Source: Porpolomopsis calyptriformis (lineage: Eukaryota > Basidiomycota > Agaricomycetes > Agaricales > Hygrophoraceae). From it: a stretch of DNA of 64,000 nt. Within the stretch, counting starts at the first letter, position 1; every line of letters begins with the position of its first letter. Shown piece after piece: positions 11,749-23,901 of the stretch. The position numbers and the translations under genes are program-made. The DNA lies in contig OX621171.1 of assembly GCA_951640195.1 (NCBI GenBank), positions 1,860,001-1,924,000 on the forward strand, in the 5' to 3' direction. The notes beneath the pieces are model-generated. The model did no database searches. It was given only the letters and a program-made list of their open reading frames with translations, and was not told the DNA's origin.

Positions 11749-13790
11749 CACAGGTCTATTCTACCTATATGTGTTACACTGCTCATTGTGGTACCCCAAT
11801 CAGTCTGCCCATGGGGATGTGGTTATTCTGGGATGTTATCACACTAATGCTATTGATTGAACATAACATGCTGATGGTTAGAGAGCTCGGTGAGAAGTTG
11901 AAGGTATAACCTCTGATACCTCTTGCATGCTAATTACGGTACCCCAATTATTCCACACATGAGGATTGGACTACTCCTGATGTTTGTAGCACCAATGCTA
12001 TTGATTGAACATAAAATCCTGATGCTTAGAGGGCTCTCTGATAAGTTGAAGGTATACCCTCCCATACCTGTTGTATACTTATTGCGGCACCCTAGTTAAT
12101 CCACACATGATGATTGAACTATTCCTAACCTTTGTAATACTCATGCTATTGATTGAACATAAAATCCTGATACTCGGAGAGCTCTGTGATAAGTTGAAGG
12201 TATATCATCCGATACTTCTTACATACTATACCCCAATCATTCCACACATGAGGATTAGACTACTCCTGACCTTTGTAACACTAATGCTGTTGATTTAACA
12301 TAAAATCCCGATGCTTAGAGAGCTCTCTGATAAGTTAAAGGTATACCACCCCATGATATCTTATATACTTATTGCGGCACCCTAGTCAATCCATACACGA
12401 GGATTAGACTATTCCCAATGTTTATAACACTAATGCTATTGATTGAACATGAAATCCTGATGCTCAGAGAGCTCTGTGATAACTTGAAGGTATACCCCCC
12501 CCTACCTCCTGTATACTTCTTGCGGCACCCCAGTCTATCTACACATGATGATTGGACTATTCCCAATGTTTGTAACACAGGTGCTATTGATTGAACATGA
12601 AATCCTGATGCTCAGAGAGCTCTGTGATAAGTTAGAGATATACCCCCCTATACCCCTTATATAGCTTATTGCAGTGCCTCATTCTGTCCATATATTGTCA
12701 TTCCGAGCATCTGTAACACTGGTGCTATTGATTGAACATGAAATTGTGATGTTTAAAGAGGTCTGTGATAAGTTGGAGATATACTCCCCCATACCCCTTA
12801 TATAGCTTATTGCAGTACCTCATTCTGACCATATATTGTTATTCCGAGCATCTATAACACTGGTGCTATTGATTGAACATGAAATTGTGATGTTTAAAGA
12901 GGTCTGTGATAAGTTGGAGATATACTCCCTCATACCCTTTATATACCTTATTGGAGTGCCTTATTCTACCCATATATTGTTATTCCGAGCATCTATGACA
13001 CTAGTGCTATTGATTGAACATGAAATTATGATGTTTAAAGATGTCTGTAATAAGTTGGAGATATACCCCCCCATACCCCTTATATAACTGATTGCGGTAC
13101 CCCAAATGGTCTATAACTTAGGATTTTTGTATTCCCCACCTCTATGACACTGGGGCTATTGATTGAATATAAAACCCAGGTTTTTAAAGACCTCTGTAAT
13201 AAGTTGGAGATATACCCCCCCATACCCCTTATATAGCTTATTGTGGTACCTTATTCTGCCTATACATCAGGATTTTGTTATTCCGAGCCTCTATGACACT
13301 ACTGCTATCGATTGAACATGAAATCCTGATTTTTAAAGAGCTCTGTGATAAGTTGGAGATATACCCCCCCATACCCCTTATATAGCTTATTGCGGTACCC
13401 CAAATGGTCTATAAATCAGGATTTTTGTATTCCCAGTATCTGTGACACTAGTGCTATCGATTGAACATAAAATCCTGATTTTTAAAGAGCTCTGTGATAA
13501 GTTGGAGATATACCCCCCCATACCCCTTATATCACTGATTGCGGTACCCCAAATGGTCCATAAATCGGGATTTTTGTATTCCCCACCTCTATGACACTGG
13601 GGCTATCGATTGAATATGAAACCCCGATTTTTAGAGCAGTCTATAGCTACTTATACTTATGCCTCCTCCTAAAACCTTACTATCTTCCACCACGACATAC
13701 CAAATGCTCTAAAAATCGGAATTTTCTGTGGGCCCACCATTAGTTCACTGTGCCTATCGAATGGACATGAAATTGTGATTTATAGAGTGC
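11749..13790 (+). repeat. Satellite array, 14 units of 141-151 bp (copy A)
   Basis: The landmark tattgattgaacat and its variants recur at 11851, 11999, 12147, 12288, 12437, 12585, 12726, 12867, 13008, 13157, 13306, 13455, 13604 and 13755, giving periods of 141, 148-149 and 151 bp. Each unit also has GGTATACC-like and GATAAGTTGGAGATATA blocks. Many units carry a short inverted pair such as atcaggatttt / aaatcctgat on either side of the landmark. Units diverge progressively to the right. The array begins 25-40 bp after the stop of the 1662-aa gene in both copies. Confidence 0.93.
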
Positions 13791-14528
13791 AATACAATAG
13801 CTGGGCTGCATAATGGTATAAATGGAGTGTTTTACATATATCTCAAGAATGGGACCGCCGATTTTTTTAATTTATGGCTTAAACTGATTGTATTGGGATG
13901 CCCTAACGATCCCCCAAAGAATTTTGAATTAATTTTGTGCCAGCATTTTGGTCATTTTGTTGATAATGGGTCCCTGATCATGATCAACAAGATGCCTAGT
14001 GAATTCATCCCTCATGAATTCTCCTCCTCGCTCAGAGCCAAGTATCTTCATTGGATTGGGTTGGATTGGCGCGTTCAAGTGGGCCAACAGGTATGCTTTG
14101 CTTTATACTGCTTGTAAGCACGAAACATTTCAGCTTTCTCATGCAACAGGTCCATGTGCGATGTGCGTTTCGCGAGTAGTCATCTGTGAATGTTACAAAC
14201 CACCGTCATCCACCACCAGTTTTTATTATGGACGGTCCCCGATGACCCATGCGCCGATGAAGAAGAAGGTCTATAACACTGAGCTTACCGTGAGCTTCTC
14301 CACTACACTGTTGGCAAACACATCAGGTCCACGAACGACTCAATATAGTCCATTCGTCTTCGGCATTCATCCAATCAGGCATCCAGAGCCATCGCGAATC
14401 TCACAGTGACCACTCCAAAGGTTGTCGTGTATCCCCCATCATCGATTCGTCTAACAGAGATTACAGTGAAAGCGAAAGCGATATCAGGGGTGTATAAAAC
14501 CTCAGTAAGTTGCAGCTTCGAGGTATGA
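13791..14528. other. Unassigned region with short open frames
   Basis: Two overlapping open frames (13827-14117 and 13999-14409) run through this stretch but have no recognisable motif, no consistent splice structure and no paralogue in the window. I treat it as noncoding or decayed sequence. Confidence 0.4.
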
Positions 14529-15430
14529 TCATGTCACCTGTTCCATAGGCATTGAACTTTTCGCAGCGTTGATCGCCTTCAGGGCCATCTCCCGATAGGT
14601 AGTAAACCTCTCCCAGTATGGTGACAGATGTCGATGTCGATGTCGGGTTGATCTAGAATCATAGAGTTCAACAACTCCATCATCATCAGGTACGGATCCA
14701 ACTCCACAGTTCCAACATACAACACCAGACAACTGTGATCTCGTATCACTGCCTTGGTTTTGACTACTTGCGCTTTTCTTTCTTTCTCGGGGGTGGTTTG
14801 CCACTCAGGTAGCTAGCCAGTGCCACATCATTTTCCTTGTGGGCTTGTCATGTTGTCCCACAATTTTCTGATGATCATATTCCTGCTGAACGTACACTGT
14901 CGGGGTATCGGGATCGGCATGGATCAAGCTCCGTGGATCAAGCTCCGTCTTGAGGAGGTGCCCAGACATAGATAAGTGGGAGATGTAGGTGGCGTAATTT
15001 GGGGGAAGAGAGGCAATGATGATCACTGTGGAATATTCTTCATCGCTCAAATCGATACCAACAGCTGACAGTCCCTCCCACAGCTCCCGCATTTTGTCCA
15101 GGTGCACACGCAGGTTCCCCTTTTCAGTGCAACGAGCAGTCATAAGCTTTAATCGAAGGTTAGCCTGCACTAGGCTAGTTTTCGATTTGAATTCCTTGAC
15201 TATTGCTGACCACATTCGAGCCACAGTATCCTTTCGAAGGATGACACGGATGATTGATGATTGAATCTGCTAAACGCTGTCCAACTAAGTGACGAGCAAG
15301 GTGTTCATTCATCTTGAGCCCGCTGCTCGAGAGCTTCCTGATGATGATGCTATTTTCTGTGATGGATGGGAATACGATGGAATCGAGCACTACTAGCACA
15401 CTCAGTGGACCCGTGGCAAGGTAGGTCATC
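14529..15430 (-). pseudogene. Copia-type retrotransposon gag relic
   Basis: The minus strand at 15260-14805 encodes a Ty1/Copia gag (UBN2-like) core: VARMWSAIVKEFKSK, LRVHLDKMRELWEGL, YSTVIIIASLPPNYATYISHLS. A frameshift or stop follows, after which 14804-14529 holds a basic stretch and one half of a CCHC-type zinc knuckle (VCWNCG). Upstream, the 15429-15175 frame looks like the gag N-terminus in a different frame. No protease, integrase or reverse transcriptase is present next to it and no LTRs were seen, so it is a broken 5' fragment of an element. Confidence 0.75.
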
Positions 15431-15775
15431 GTCCACTCGTCCTGAAACTCTCTTATACTATCTCCTCAGGTATTCTTGGACTACGTCGATATCGATATCA
15501 TGACCTGACTCCCCGAATTATTAATAATTGCAGAAAGAGATAAGGACACAGGATGCGGTGCCCAACGAGGTACAAACATCGGAATTCAAAGAGCTCCTTG
15601 ATAGTTGAGAACATCATCTACGCGCGAGGGAAAAATACCCCCCTTCCTTCCAAGTCTTGACCGTCCCGAGAGTCGGCGGTATCTATTTCGGGGGCGGACG
15701 TTGTCGGAGGTTTAGAGTCTGGAGTGACATGGAAGATAGCCCACTCACCAGTGAGGGGGCAGCGAGGTTACATCA
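15431..15775. other. Intergenic between gag relic and NTPase-nuclease gene
   Basis: 345 bp, no motif or repeat recognised. It should contain the 3' UTR and terminator of the minus-strand gene to its right. Confidence 0.4.
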
Positions 15776-18700
15776 CTAATCTCCTTGAATACGTTTTCGC
15801 TTCAAATTTGGTTGAATTCTTTTCGTCAGACGGCTAGCCGAGATCTCAGCCCCCAGTGCTGTGAATATACCAGAGGAATCTAGCCGCGAGAAAACAGTCA
15901 TATCCAATGACGCCAAAGCATGAGAATCGGGATCTGGGTCTGTGAGATCATCCTTGATAGTGGCACGAGCAGGGTAAGCAGCAACAACACGCAAAAGGTT
16001 GTATTTTCCTTTTATATTATTTGAGCGAGGGATGGCAGCAAGACACCGCTTCAGTTTGGGCACAAGTTGGGGACGCGAAGAGAAGGAGAATGGCTCTCCG
16101 TTCTGGCAAGCCAAGTTCAGAGGGTCATCCGCACCAGGATAGAGGTTCTCGCTCACTTTATTTATATAAAATTTGTCGGGCGAAGTAGCCTTGATGGCAC
16201 CTTCCACGACCTTCGGTTTGAGGTTTTCCCACAGGTAGGCTTTCACTTGGATCACCACCCACACCAGAGTGTTGTCTGCCAACTTCAGAAGGCAAACAAT
16301 ATCTGGCCCCATGTTGTTATCAGGAAAAAGGAAGGTTAGACAACGAGCATCCTGAAACCAGTGCAGAGTTTCTTCTGGAGTCGTCGCATCAAACCCCAAA
16401 CATGTGTTAGCCACTTGATACGATGGTTGGTTGGTAGGAAAGACTTGAATCATTCCGTCGCTACCAAGAGTCCAAGCCACGACCTCAGCCGTCTGCTTCA
16501 CGAAATCGGGCATGTCACGCATTATCAACAGCTTGTCCAAAGTCCCTACTTCTTTCAATGCTCGGCTGAAGTTCCAAGCAATGTAGTCTTCGAGACCTAC
16601 TGGTCGCGTTTCATTGTTACGAAGTTGGCCGTCAAGATAATGTCGTGCGTCGAACCCCGAAGAACTCAACCAGTTCGCGGCAGCAAGAATAACCAATGGT
16701 TCGTCGGCCTTGATTTCTGAGTGTACAAAACGAGCGAATCCAAGTTCAATGAGTTCCCTCTCTTCCTCGGTCAGCAGAGGTACATTGCGGCGGATGATGT
16801 ATCGAAAAACGACGCCCGATATAGTTTCTTTCAAGGCTGGCTCTATGACAGTTTCATGGGTTAAATAAATCGAAAGGGGACGTTGTACAAAGCAAAACAT
16901 ACTATTGTGAAGTTTCTCAAAATCGAACCGGCCAAAAGTCATTTTGTTGTGAATGACATCAGGGTGGACCTCGGGCTCAGCAGCGGCACACGCTGGGAAA
17001 TCGGTGGGCGTGAAAGTCGTACATGCATCAATATATGCATTTAGCAACCGATGGGGTGAATGATACGCGTATTGCAACAGATGGCTGATGTATGTAGCTG
17101 TGAAACGGTACCTGTGCAATAATGGTGAGCCTAAACGAATATTGAACATGCTGCAAAAAGAAGTGCAAGCACCTTCCTTGCAGCCAATGCCAGATCCGAC
17201 TAAGAAACTCTTCACGAGTATCGTTTTCCCAGGAATCTAAAGGCAAATACCTTCGCACGTACTCTTCCTGAGCCTGACGGGTATCGAAAGATCCCGTGTC
17301 GGTAAATAATTCAAAGGACCTGTGCTCCTTGAGGATACCCGATGACAACGATTCGTTGACAACCTTGATTGACATTCCTGTCCCTGAAACAATAAACGTA
17401 GCCTGAGGAAGCACCTCATGCCACACCCGCACGACCTCTCGCAGGACTGGGCGTTTCTTGGGAGTCCACGAAGATTGATTAGTTTCGCCATCGCCATCTT
17501 CACGAGAATTCTCTTCTTCATACTTATCTTTAGATACAAACACACCCATATGTCGAGTGGCAGCGAACTGGGCTTCTTCATCTATAGCACAAAAAAACCC
17601 CTCGGATGATGCCGACTCGGATATTAGTGCCATGATGCGGCTAAAGACAGTCTGGATCATCCCCAGAACCTCGTTGGGAGCCCGCCTCAAACCGACTGCC
17701 GCAAATTCGTGAAAAATATCCCGTGAACATATGGCGGTGGGAGTCACTTGTAACAGTAGCCAGAGACGTTGATGATTCTGCGTTAATGTTGAGTCTATTT
17801 CATAGGCCAGTGCGAGGAACCTCTCCATGATTAGCAAACGGCTCAGTAGGACCTGTTCGAACCGGCGTTTGGCCACGACTTCATTGTGATCGCGTGCGTC
17901 GCGAAATCTTTTAGAATCACCACCGAGAAAGAAAGGTAGCGGTGAGTGAAAGCCGCTGGTGTGTTCAAGAGTGTCAGAGATGATATTTGTCACGTCCTTA
18001 GAACCAATGGTGGACTGATCGGCAACGCATGTGAAGTAAAGGCCCCAACGATGAGATAGACCTTCAAGAATCAACCTTGTCTTGCCTGAGCCTGAAGTAT
18101 TGCAGAGTAGGCTGGAAAATGCTGTCAATTATAATACATCGAAAGGAGTCTTGACTGACATGTTTCTATTCTTCCTGAACATTCTGTCAATTCGGCCTGA
18201 AATTTCATGCTTGCCACTAGACCATCTACCAAGATCATGCAGCAGTAAGCTCGGCGAACCGTCGATCGAGGGGATCGCTAGATCTTTGAAATGAAGATCC
18301 CGGGACCAATCGAATGAGTCGTCGGGGGTCCACAGGGGTAGCTTACGCTGCCCTAAAAGGTACTCCCGCAATTCTGACTCAATCTCCTCCAGAAATCCAA
18401 CAATCCGCTGTTTGGTTATTGGTGACCTTTCGGGCGACGACGGTGCCTCAGGCAGATCATCGGGTAGAAATTGCGCATTAGTCGGGGTTGTCATCTTTTT
18501 GAGCAAATCTGCAAGAGATATGGAGTCAACACAGGTCGCGGTAACAGGGTTGGTGCATACGGTGGTTACGGATTTTCTGGTATTTCTTCATTAAATGGGC
18601 TTCTTTGAGCATTATGAGAAGCTCTGGGTTGTCCGCAAGGAGGTTCTTGCAAGCCGAAGTATCCAAGTATGTCTGATCCAACGGTTGATCGTGCGCAGCA

Positions 18701-18846
18701 TAGATATTGCGCGCATTAAGAACGACAACGGCTAGAAGATCGGCGGCGGTTTTCTCATCTTCCAGCTGTTCGACACTTGTATTGTACCACGGGGTAGGCA
18801 GAGATTTATCAAGCTGAGCTTGTTCCCGGTCAGTGACATTTGTCAT
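15776..18846 (-). CDS. Crinkler-type P-loop NTPase with PD-(D/E)xK-like nuclease domain
   Basis: Four exons (18846-18570, 18508-18160, 18111-17173, 17111-15776) join in frame to 966 residues. The N-terminal part ends in WTPDDSFDW...LLLHDLGRW. A P-loop NTPase follows with Walker A CNTSGSGKTR (Lys at about 219) and Walker B FFCAIDEEAQ (Asp at about 386). The sensor-like stretch FIVSGTGMS lies further on. After WLQGRYRFTATYI comes a C-terminal domain with DIVCLLKL...VWVVIQVKAY, resembling the D...(E/Q)xK core of restriction-like nucleases, with Gln in place of the usual Glu. This architecture matches the Crinkler-related (CRN) NTPase-nuclease proteins that are abundant in basidiomycetes and proposed to derive from transposon or conflict systems. 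Activity in this copy is not shown. The first ATG at 18846 gives an unbroken chain; the 48-nt intron before Walker A (stop-containing) was placed by phase and homology of the junction. Confidence 0.75.
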
Positions 18847-19366
18847 GGGCGTCGCTAGTTAAGGAGATGACTGTTGTAGCTGTTTGAATTGCTCACGCTT
18901 TGACGTCACCGCCACAGAGTCACAGAGCAAGATCGAAAGAAGAGAATCCAACGATCATCAACGCTGCTTCGACCTGCACTGCTCCACCCTTAAAATATGT
19001 TCACCTACTTAGGCTGCAACTTTCAAAGAGAGATAGCGGCAGTTCCTGGGCATGAAAAGGACAGACCAATATGCAGAAAATACCATACGGCGAAGGCTCG
19101 GAGCCGAAAATGTACCAACGTCCACAGAACGTCCACAGAAAGATCCAACATGTGATGTGGCATCGTTACTAATTTAAGCGTTCGGATGGTGGCTTTGGCA
19201 CGGCGAGTGACTATAAAACCAAGGCTACCGTCTGAGCATTGCGATTTAGAACTTTCTCTTCCCCGTCACTTACTCAACAAAAAATCAAAGGTGACCGTCA
19301 GTTGTTTTATCCCGCAACTATAAAACTCCTCTTACACACCCTTTCAACCAGAAAGTACTTTGCAAC
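18847..19366. promoter_or_regulatory. Divergent intergenic region with TATA box
   Basis: This 520-bp stretch separates the start of the NTPase-nuclease gene (minus) from a small plus-strand gene. A TATAAA at 19212-19217 in the context gactataaaacc lies about 150 bp before the plus-strand ATG. No other element was recognised. Confidence 0.5.
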
Positions 19367-19988
19367 ATGTCCGCACAACATGATGTTCCAGGACGAACGA
19401 GATGTTACAATGGGGATATTGATATTGTTGGGCAGCTTTGGTGGCAAGTCTGGGAGACTCACGCCTATCAAATGAGAGTTCGCCCTAACATGTATGTCTT
19501 TATTCCTCGCTCCAAGTGTCTGTCCGTTGATCTGTACTTCAGCAGCCGCACTAAACCTGTCCGCTTGCGGGTGACAGATGCAAGCGTACAATTCTTTGCC
19601 CATTCGACCTGCCTCCGCCTCCCTGTGAAAAATGCATCACCTCTGTGGGATCAGGTTTGTTTTGCTCTTTGTCTTGTCTTACTGTGCTGATCTTCATTGT
19701 TCATGTGCGCCATAGTTTCTCCATTTCATTGGGGAATCGGTGCAGCTACCTGAGGCTGAAGGGTCACAGATTATGGCACAGAAAAACGATTCCTTTCTAG
19801 CCGATCTAGAAACAAACGTCAAAATATTCTTGATTGCTTGTGCGAGAGTTAATTGGCAAGCATGGTTTATACTAACTTCTTATTTCTACTAACTATGTTC
19901 TCTACGGCAGCGGACGCGAGTGCGACGTGCTCCTGCGCCTAGTGTGGTTGTTCCTCCGGTTCCTTCTAAAACACCGCGTGCTCCATAA
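19367..19988 (+). CDS. Small hypothetical protein, three exons
   Basis: Exons 19367-19654, 19716-19817 and 19911-19988 are all phase 0 with normal GT-AG borders and give 155 residues. The product starts MSAQHDVPGRTRCYNGD, has a Trp-rich segment (QLWWQVWE), a basic middle and a Pro/Val/Arg-rich end (RTRVRRAPAPSVVVPPVPSK). No domain is recognised. It has a TATA box upstream and an acceptable start context. The clean phase-0 exons argue for a real gene, but a chance chain cannot be excluded. Confidence 0.5.
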
Positions 19989-20634
19989 AACACCCCGCGA
20001 ATCCAGCCTTAATCGTGCATATTACATTGCCAACATTGCTGTAGAAGCTCCCGCTTTGGTTGGAGCGATTATGACGGGGGGGGGCATTCTGTGTCAAGCG
20101 GACCATTTATTCCACAAACGCTTGACGTCATCCACCTCTGGGGGATCCTTTATGCTGGTCAAATCAATCACTCCGCTCGACATCTCTGACTTCAACCAGC
20201 GACATGATGGACAAGATCTTCCCAGTGCATTGTTTGGCGGCTCCTTCAGCAAAGTGGCACTTGACCTCTGCAGGGACCGGCAAGATACCTGGTTCTACCC
20301 CACTCTCTCGAAGGACAGTGCCACAGGTGCGTCTACAACAGACACCAGCGACGAAATCACAATGCTCCTGGAGTCGTGCGTGGCAGCCACTCTGCATGAG
20401 GGAATGGGCATTACCGCCAAATGGGTCTACTGGGGACAGATGGCCATACTCGAAAGCTGGTGGGTGGAGGAGGAACGGGGCCTTTCGCCTAGTTATTAAG
20501 CCGTATAAACAAAGGATCGACCGGACCCTTTCTTTTGTACATTCCTTTTGGTGTGTGCCCTTTGTCTTTCTGCTGTAGCTACAGAGTAATCCCACATGCT
20601 ACCGGATCACCGCTCACGGATGAGTTTCATGAAT
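19989..20634. other. Unassigned, overlapping open frames
   Basis: A 190-codon plus-strand frame (19927-20499) and frames on both strands overlap here. The longest overlaps the end of the preceding gene in another frame and shows no motif. It may be 3' UTR or an unrecognised gene. Confidence 0.35.
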
Positions 20635-21417
20635 TCAGCAGCAAATAGCCAGCCACATAAACTTGGATGGGTGATTGACGCCAAGATGTTCCTCGCAGCC
20701 AGCTGGTGCCCACTTGAAGAGTGCCTTAGCCCTGTCGTGTGGTTCTTGTGAATTGCAAACAAATGCGAGGTTGTTCAGCGATAGCGATGTAAGTGTGTCT
20801 GGGTGGTCAGCATCCAGATAACGCTTGGAGCCAACTAATGCCTGCCTGTGGAGGGTCTTAGCCTTGTCATATTGTCGCTATGAGTTGTTCACCAACGCAA
20901 GCGTGGATGGGTGGTCGGCACCCAGGTGTTCCTTGGAGGCAGCTAACGCCCGCTTGTAAAGGGTCTCAGCCTTGTCATATTGTCCTTGCGACTCGTAAAT
21001 AAATGCAAGATTGATTACCAGCGTAAGCGCGGAGGGGTCAGCACCCAGATGTTTCTCACAGCCAGTTAGCATGATAACCAGTAGATGAATCACCCCCGGC
21101 CAATGGTACTCCAAAAGATGAAGATTGACCAGATGCGGTAGGGGAGAGGTATTGAGGTTGAGATCGACTTCGGTCCCATTGAAGGAATGACAATGGAGGC
21201 AAGTCGGTGAATGAGCTGTGTCAACAATATCTATTCTAAAATGTGTAGCCCCTCTCACAACCTCCCCTTTTACCTTCACCATTTTCACCCTGTGCATCTC
21301 TTTCGCTTTTTCGTTGATCTCCGACACCTCTTGCGTATTCAAGAATCCAATATTCCAATACCCTAGTGTCGTGCGCGCACCATCTGCATCTATGTGCCCG
21401 CTGGCGTCCCTCATCAA
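20635..21417 (-). pseudogene. Kinesin-light-chain-like TPR repeat relic
   Basis: Minus-strand TPR units of the type common in fungal NB-ARC/NACHT-TPR proteins: LAFIYESQGQYDKAETLYKR then EHLGADHPSTLALVNN. An in-frame TAG (20878-20880) follows, and then further repeat units RQYDKAKTLHRQALVGSK...DADHPDTLTSLSLNNLAFV. The repeats end at 20635. The upstream part (21417-21080) has no TPR motif and may be unrelated. No nucleotide-binding domain is nearby, so this is a fragment of a larger immune-receptor-like gene. Confidence 0.7.
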
Positions 21418-22453
21418 ACTCCGTATTTGTATCTACGTCCATTAGAGCAATGGCAGCGAGGCCGCGATGCTGACACCGTCATACAGGTGACGGCGAGCGC
21501 GAGCGTCAAAGTGGAGGCTGTAATCTATCTGGAAGGGTCCCAATGGCTTCGTAATACTTCAGATCGATTAATTCAACAGCTGCAATGAAATGGTAAGGCG
21601 GAAGCACCCACGTCACGGCAGCTCTTGCAATCTCCCGCATCCATTTTCTGTCGGTCTTCCTTCCCTCTCACAACTTCCTCGTACGCAAAGTCACACCCTT
21701 CGTTGTGAGCAGGATCTATAGTGTAAAGGGTGTTTATCGTGGTTTTGGTACGACATAGTTTATGTTGAATGCTGGTCAAAGAACAACACAAGAGACAAGA
21801 CGCACTTGGAAACTTGCTGAGCGTACCTTCCATGACCCTTGTAAGCTGAATGGTCATTTAAAACCCTATTGGTGGGCTCAGTGGCCACAGGCACTCGCAA
21901 AGCTGTGGATTGCATAGGTTCCAGATCATTCTTGTCCTCTTTCTCACGGAGTTTCCTATGAGTATGTGCTTTCTCTCCCTTCAAGAGATTTGCATGACCG
22001 GAATCTGAATTCTCGGGCAGAGACCTCGAGTCTTCCTTAACACAGATTCCCAAGTTGTAGTCCGTATTGGGAGGCATCCGAGGATGTCGTGCCAGATGTT
22101 GGCCTGGTGAACCAATATTGATAGCAGGTTTCATCCTGATAGCATTGGACTGGGCAGAAACAGATGGGGAGGGATCGGGATATACTGGATCTGGGGCTGG
22201 GCATAATGCGGGATGTGTGGAGAAAGACAACGTTCTAGACCAAAATCCAAAATCACAGATGATGGATCCAGGGGTCGTTGAGGCCCTTAGCGCAAACAAA
22301 CGCAGTAACACCCTCCCAATAACCTGATAATTTAGTTGGCTCGACCCCTTCGCCTGTTCATTGCCTTGCGCTACCCATATCCAAATCCAAATCCAAATCC
22401 TACATCCTACATTTACATCGCTGTACAAATACACCATCTCCGTATACATACAC
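21418..22453. other. Unassigned, low-complexity tract near 22370-22400
   Basis: A 234-codon minus-strand frame (22464-21760) crosses here. Part of it comes from an ATCCAA hexamer run near 22379-22400 that reads as alternating Ile-Trp. No domain or splice chain supports it, so I do not call a gene. Confidence 0.4.
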
Positions 22454-23183
22454 CTAATCCTCACCCCCGTCCTCTTTGCACATCATCGCTACCTTGTTGA
22501 TCTCCTTCACAAACATCCCGTCATACAAACTATACCACTTCGAAGGTTTCGTAAACGCGATCGACCCACCCTGCCTCCGTGGCCGACTAAAACAAACCTC
22601 GGTTCCCAGTATCGCCACACCAAGCACACTTTTTGCCCATCGCGCACCCTCTTCCCCGAGAATCACCATGTAATCGTGTAATTGCTTTTGAATTTCGTCT
22701 TTCGCCTTCTCCGATGATTCTCCTTCTCGCTTGTAAACCGAGCCGATTTCAATAATCAGCCGAACCTTGTCGTATTTCTCCTCATCGTTGTAATAGCTTG
22801 TCACGATAAAATCCGGGTACCGTTTTTGCTCCCGTTTCGAGACATATTGTCCTGCAGAGCTCTTTAATCAGAGCCATCCACATCTTCTGAGCCAACATAC
22901 CTGTCGAATCAACACTCATCATACTCGTGTTACCGACATCCAACAGCCCATCCTCCTCTACCAAGCCCTCCATCCCCACCACCATCTCCACCTCCTCTTC
23001 TGACATTATCTGCCGAATCAGCCCCTGGGGCTTCACCATCTCATCTGGGAACTTGAGGTTCAAGTACTTGTCTATCGGCCCATACTGTGAGCGCTGCAGC
23101 CTAGGCACCTTTGTGGCCCAGCTTGCGATTCTATTTCGAAGTTTCTGTGGAATCCTGCTATCCTCTGGGTCGAAATCAACCAT
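22454..23183 (-). CDS. Hypothetical protein, 226 aa
   Basis: Exons 23183-22901 and 22851-22454 join across a GTATGT...CTGCAG intron into 226 residues. The first exon is acidic (QIMSEEEVEMVVGMEGLVEEDGL). The second has QYVSKREQKRYPDFIVTSYY, KVRLIIEIGSVYK and ILGTEVCFSRPRRQGG. The spacing of PDFIV and LIIEIGS recalls the strand pair of restriction-like nuclease folds, but the expected ExK is EIG here, so a nuclease call is not safe. The neighbour at 23438 is divergent. Confidence 0.6.
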
Positions 23184-23437
23184 CTGTAGACAACAATCAT
23201 CCTTTGAAGTAGCAGCAGAACAAGAGGAAGAAGACAGAATACTACCTACCGTTACCGTCTGTCCCCGTCAGCCCAAATAAAGCTGATCTCGTTTATTTGC
23301 AGATGTTAGGCTACTTCCTCTTTCCCAACGACCTCCACCCACCTACACACCCCAGCAATACTCACTACCGAGGTTTGTACACTGGAAAGCATAGTATTTC
23401 ATCTCAATCTCACATCTTACATCTATTTGGACAAAGC

Positions 23438-23901
23438 ATGGTCAGAATTTTCGCAGGATACACAATTGACCAGGATGAACTTGTCCATTTCCTCAATGCC
23501 CAAGGCTTGGGCCCTGCCCCTGGAGAACCCCAGTTAACTGTTACCGAAGCCTGGATGAATTTCATGAGCTGGCGAGCCCTAAAGCCACGACGTGGAGATT
23601 TAAAAACGTTGCTTCCATGGCCCCAATGTCCCTCACATTTTCCTCCACCTCTCCCACATGCTCACATTCAATTCCCAATGCAGACTGGTATGATCAGGGT
23701 GGAAATCATGTCCATGCCTTCATCACAAGGCGTACCAATGACATCAACAACCCGAACCTTCGCTTCAAGGAGATGCCAATAGATCTCGAGATCCGGGACA
23801 GGTTCATTGCCAACACGGGCAATATCCTGGACCCAAGCAAGATGAAGTTTTGGAGCTTGCCCGAGGACGTTTTGCGTGTCCCCTTAGGCCTTCCCTTCTA
23901 G
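23438..23901 (+). CDS. Small hypothetical protein, 123 aa
   Basis: Exons 23438-23591 and 23684-23901 join in phase, giving MVRIFAGYTIDQDELVHFL...SWRALKPRHWYDQGGNHVHAFITRR...PLGLPF. No domain is recognised. The splice (GTGGAG...ATGCAG) is the only one that keeps the second exon open. It may extend further upstream. Confidence 0.5.

Larger units (their letters stand above)
1..12867 (+). repeat. Segmental duplication, copy A (direct repeat of 50613-64000)
   Basis: Base-by-base reading shows collinearity with 50613-64000 at an offset of 50612, changing to 50615 near 1503 (a 3-bp indel, 'ctt' present in B) and to 51133 after 11743 (a 518-bp insertion in B). I found about 50 substitutions by eye, roughly 0.4%. 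The left end is cut by the window start and the homology continues to the end of B, so neither true boundary is visible. It carries the JmjC fusion, WAVR-FGH, sirtuin, BAH-PHD and 1662-aa genes and the start of a satellite array. Confidence 0.97.

Noticed and set aside
11749..13790. Possible CRISPR array
   Set aside because: Units are about 148 bp and similar along their whole length; there are no short identical repeats separated by unique spacers, and the host is a eukaryote.
1..13790. A and B as long terminal repeats of one giant retroelement
   Set aside because: They contain multi-gene, intron-bearing coding content and no primer-binding or polypurine features; the size is far beyond known LTRs.
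20164..20595. Overlapping frames on both strands near 20.2-20.6 kb
   Set aside because: They are mutually exclusive and without motifs; left as unassigned.
21760..22464. 234-codon minus-strand frame
   Set aside because: No domain, an Ile-Trp hexamer artefact, and no exon partners.
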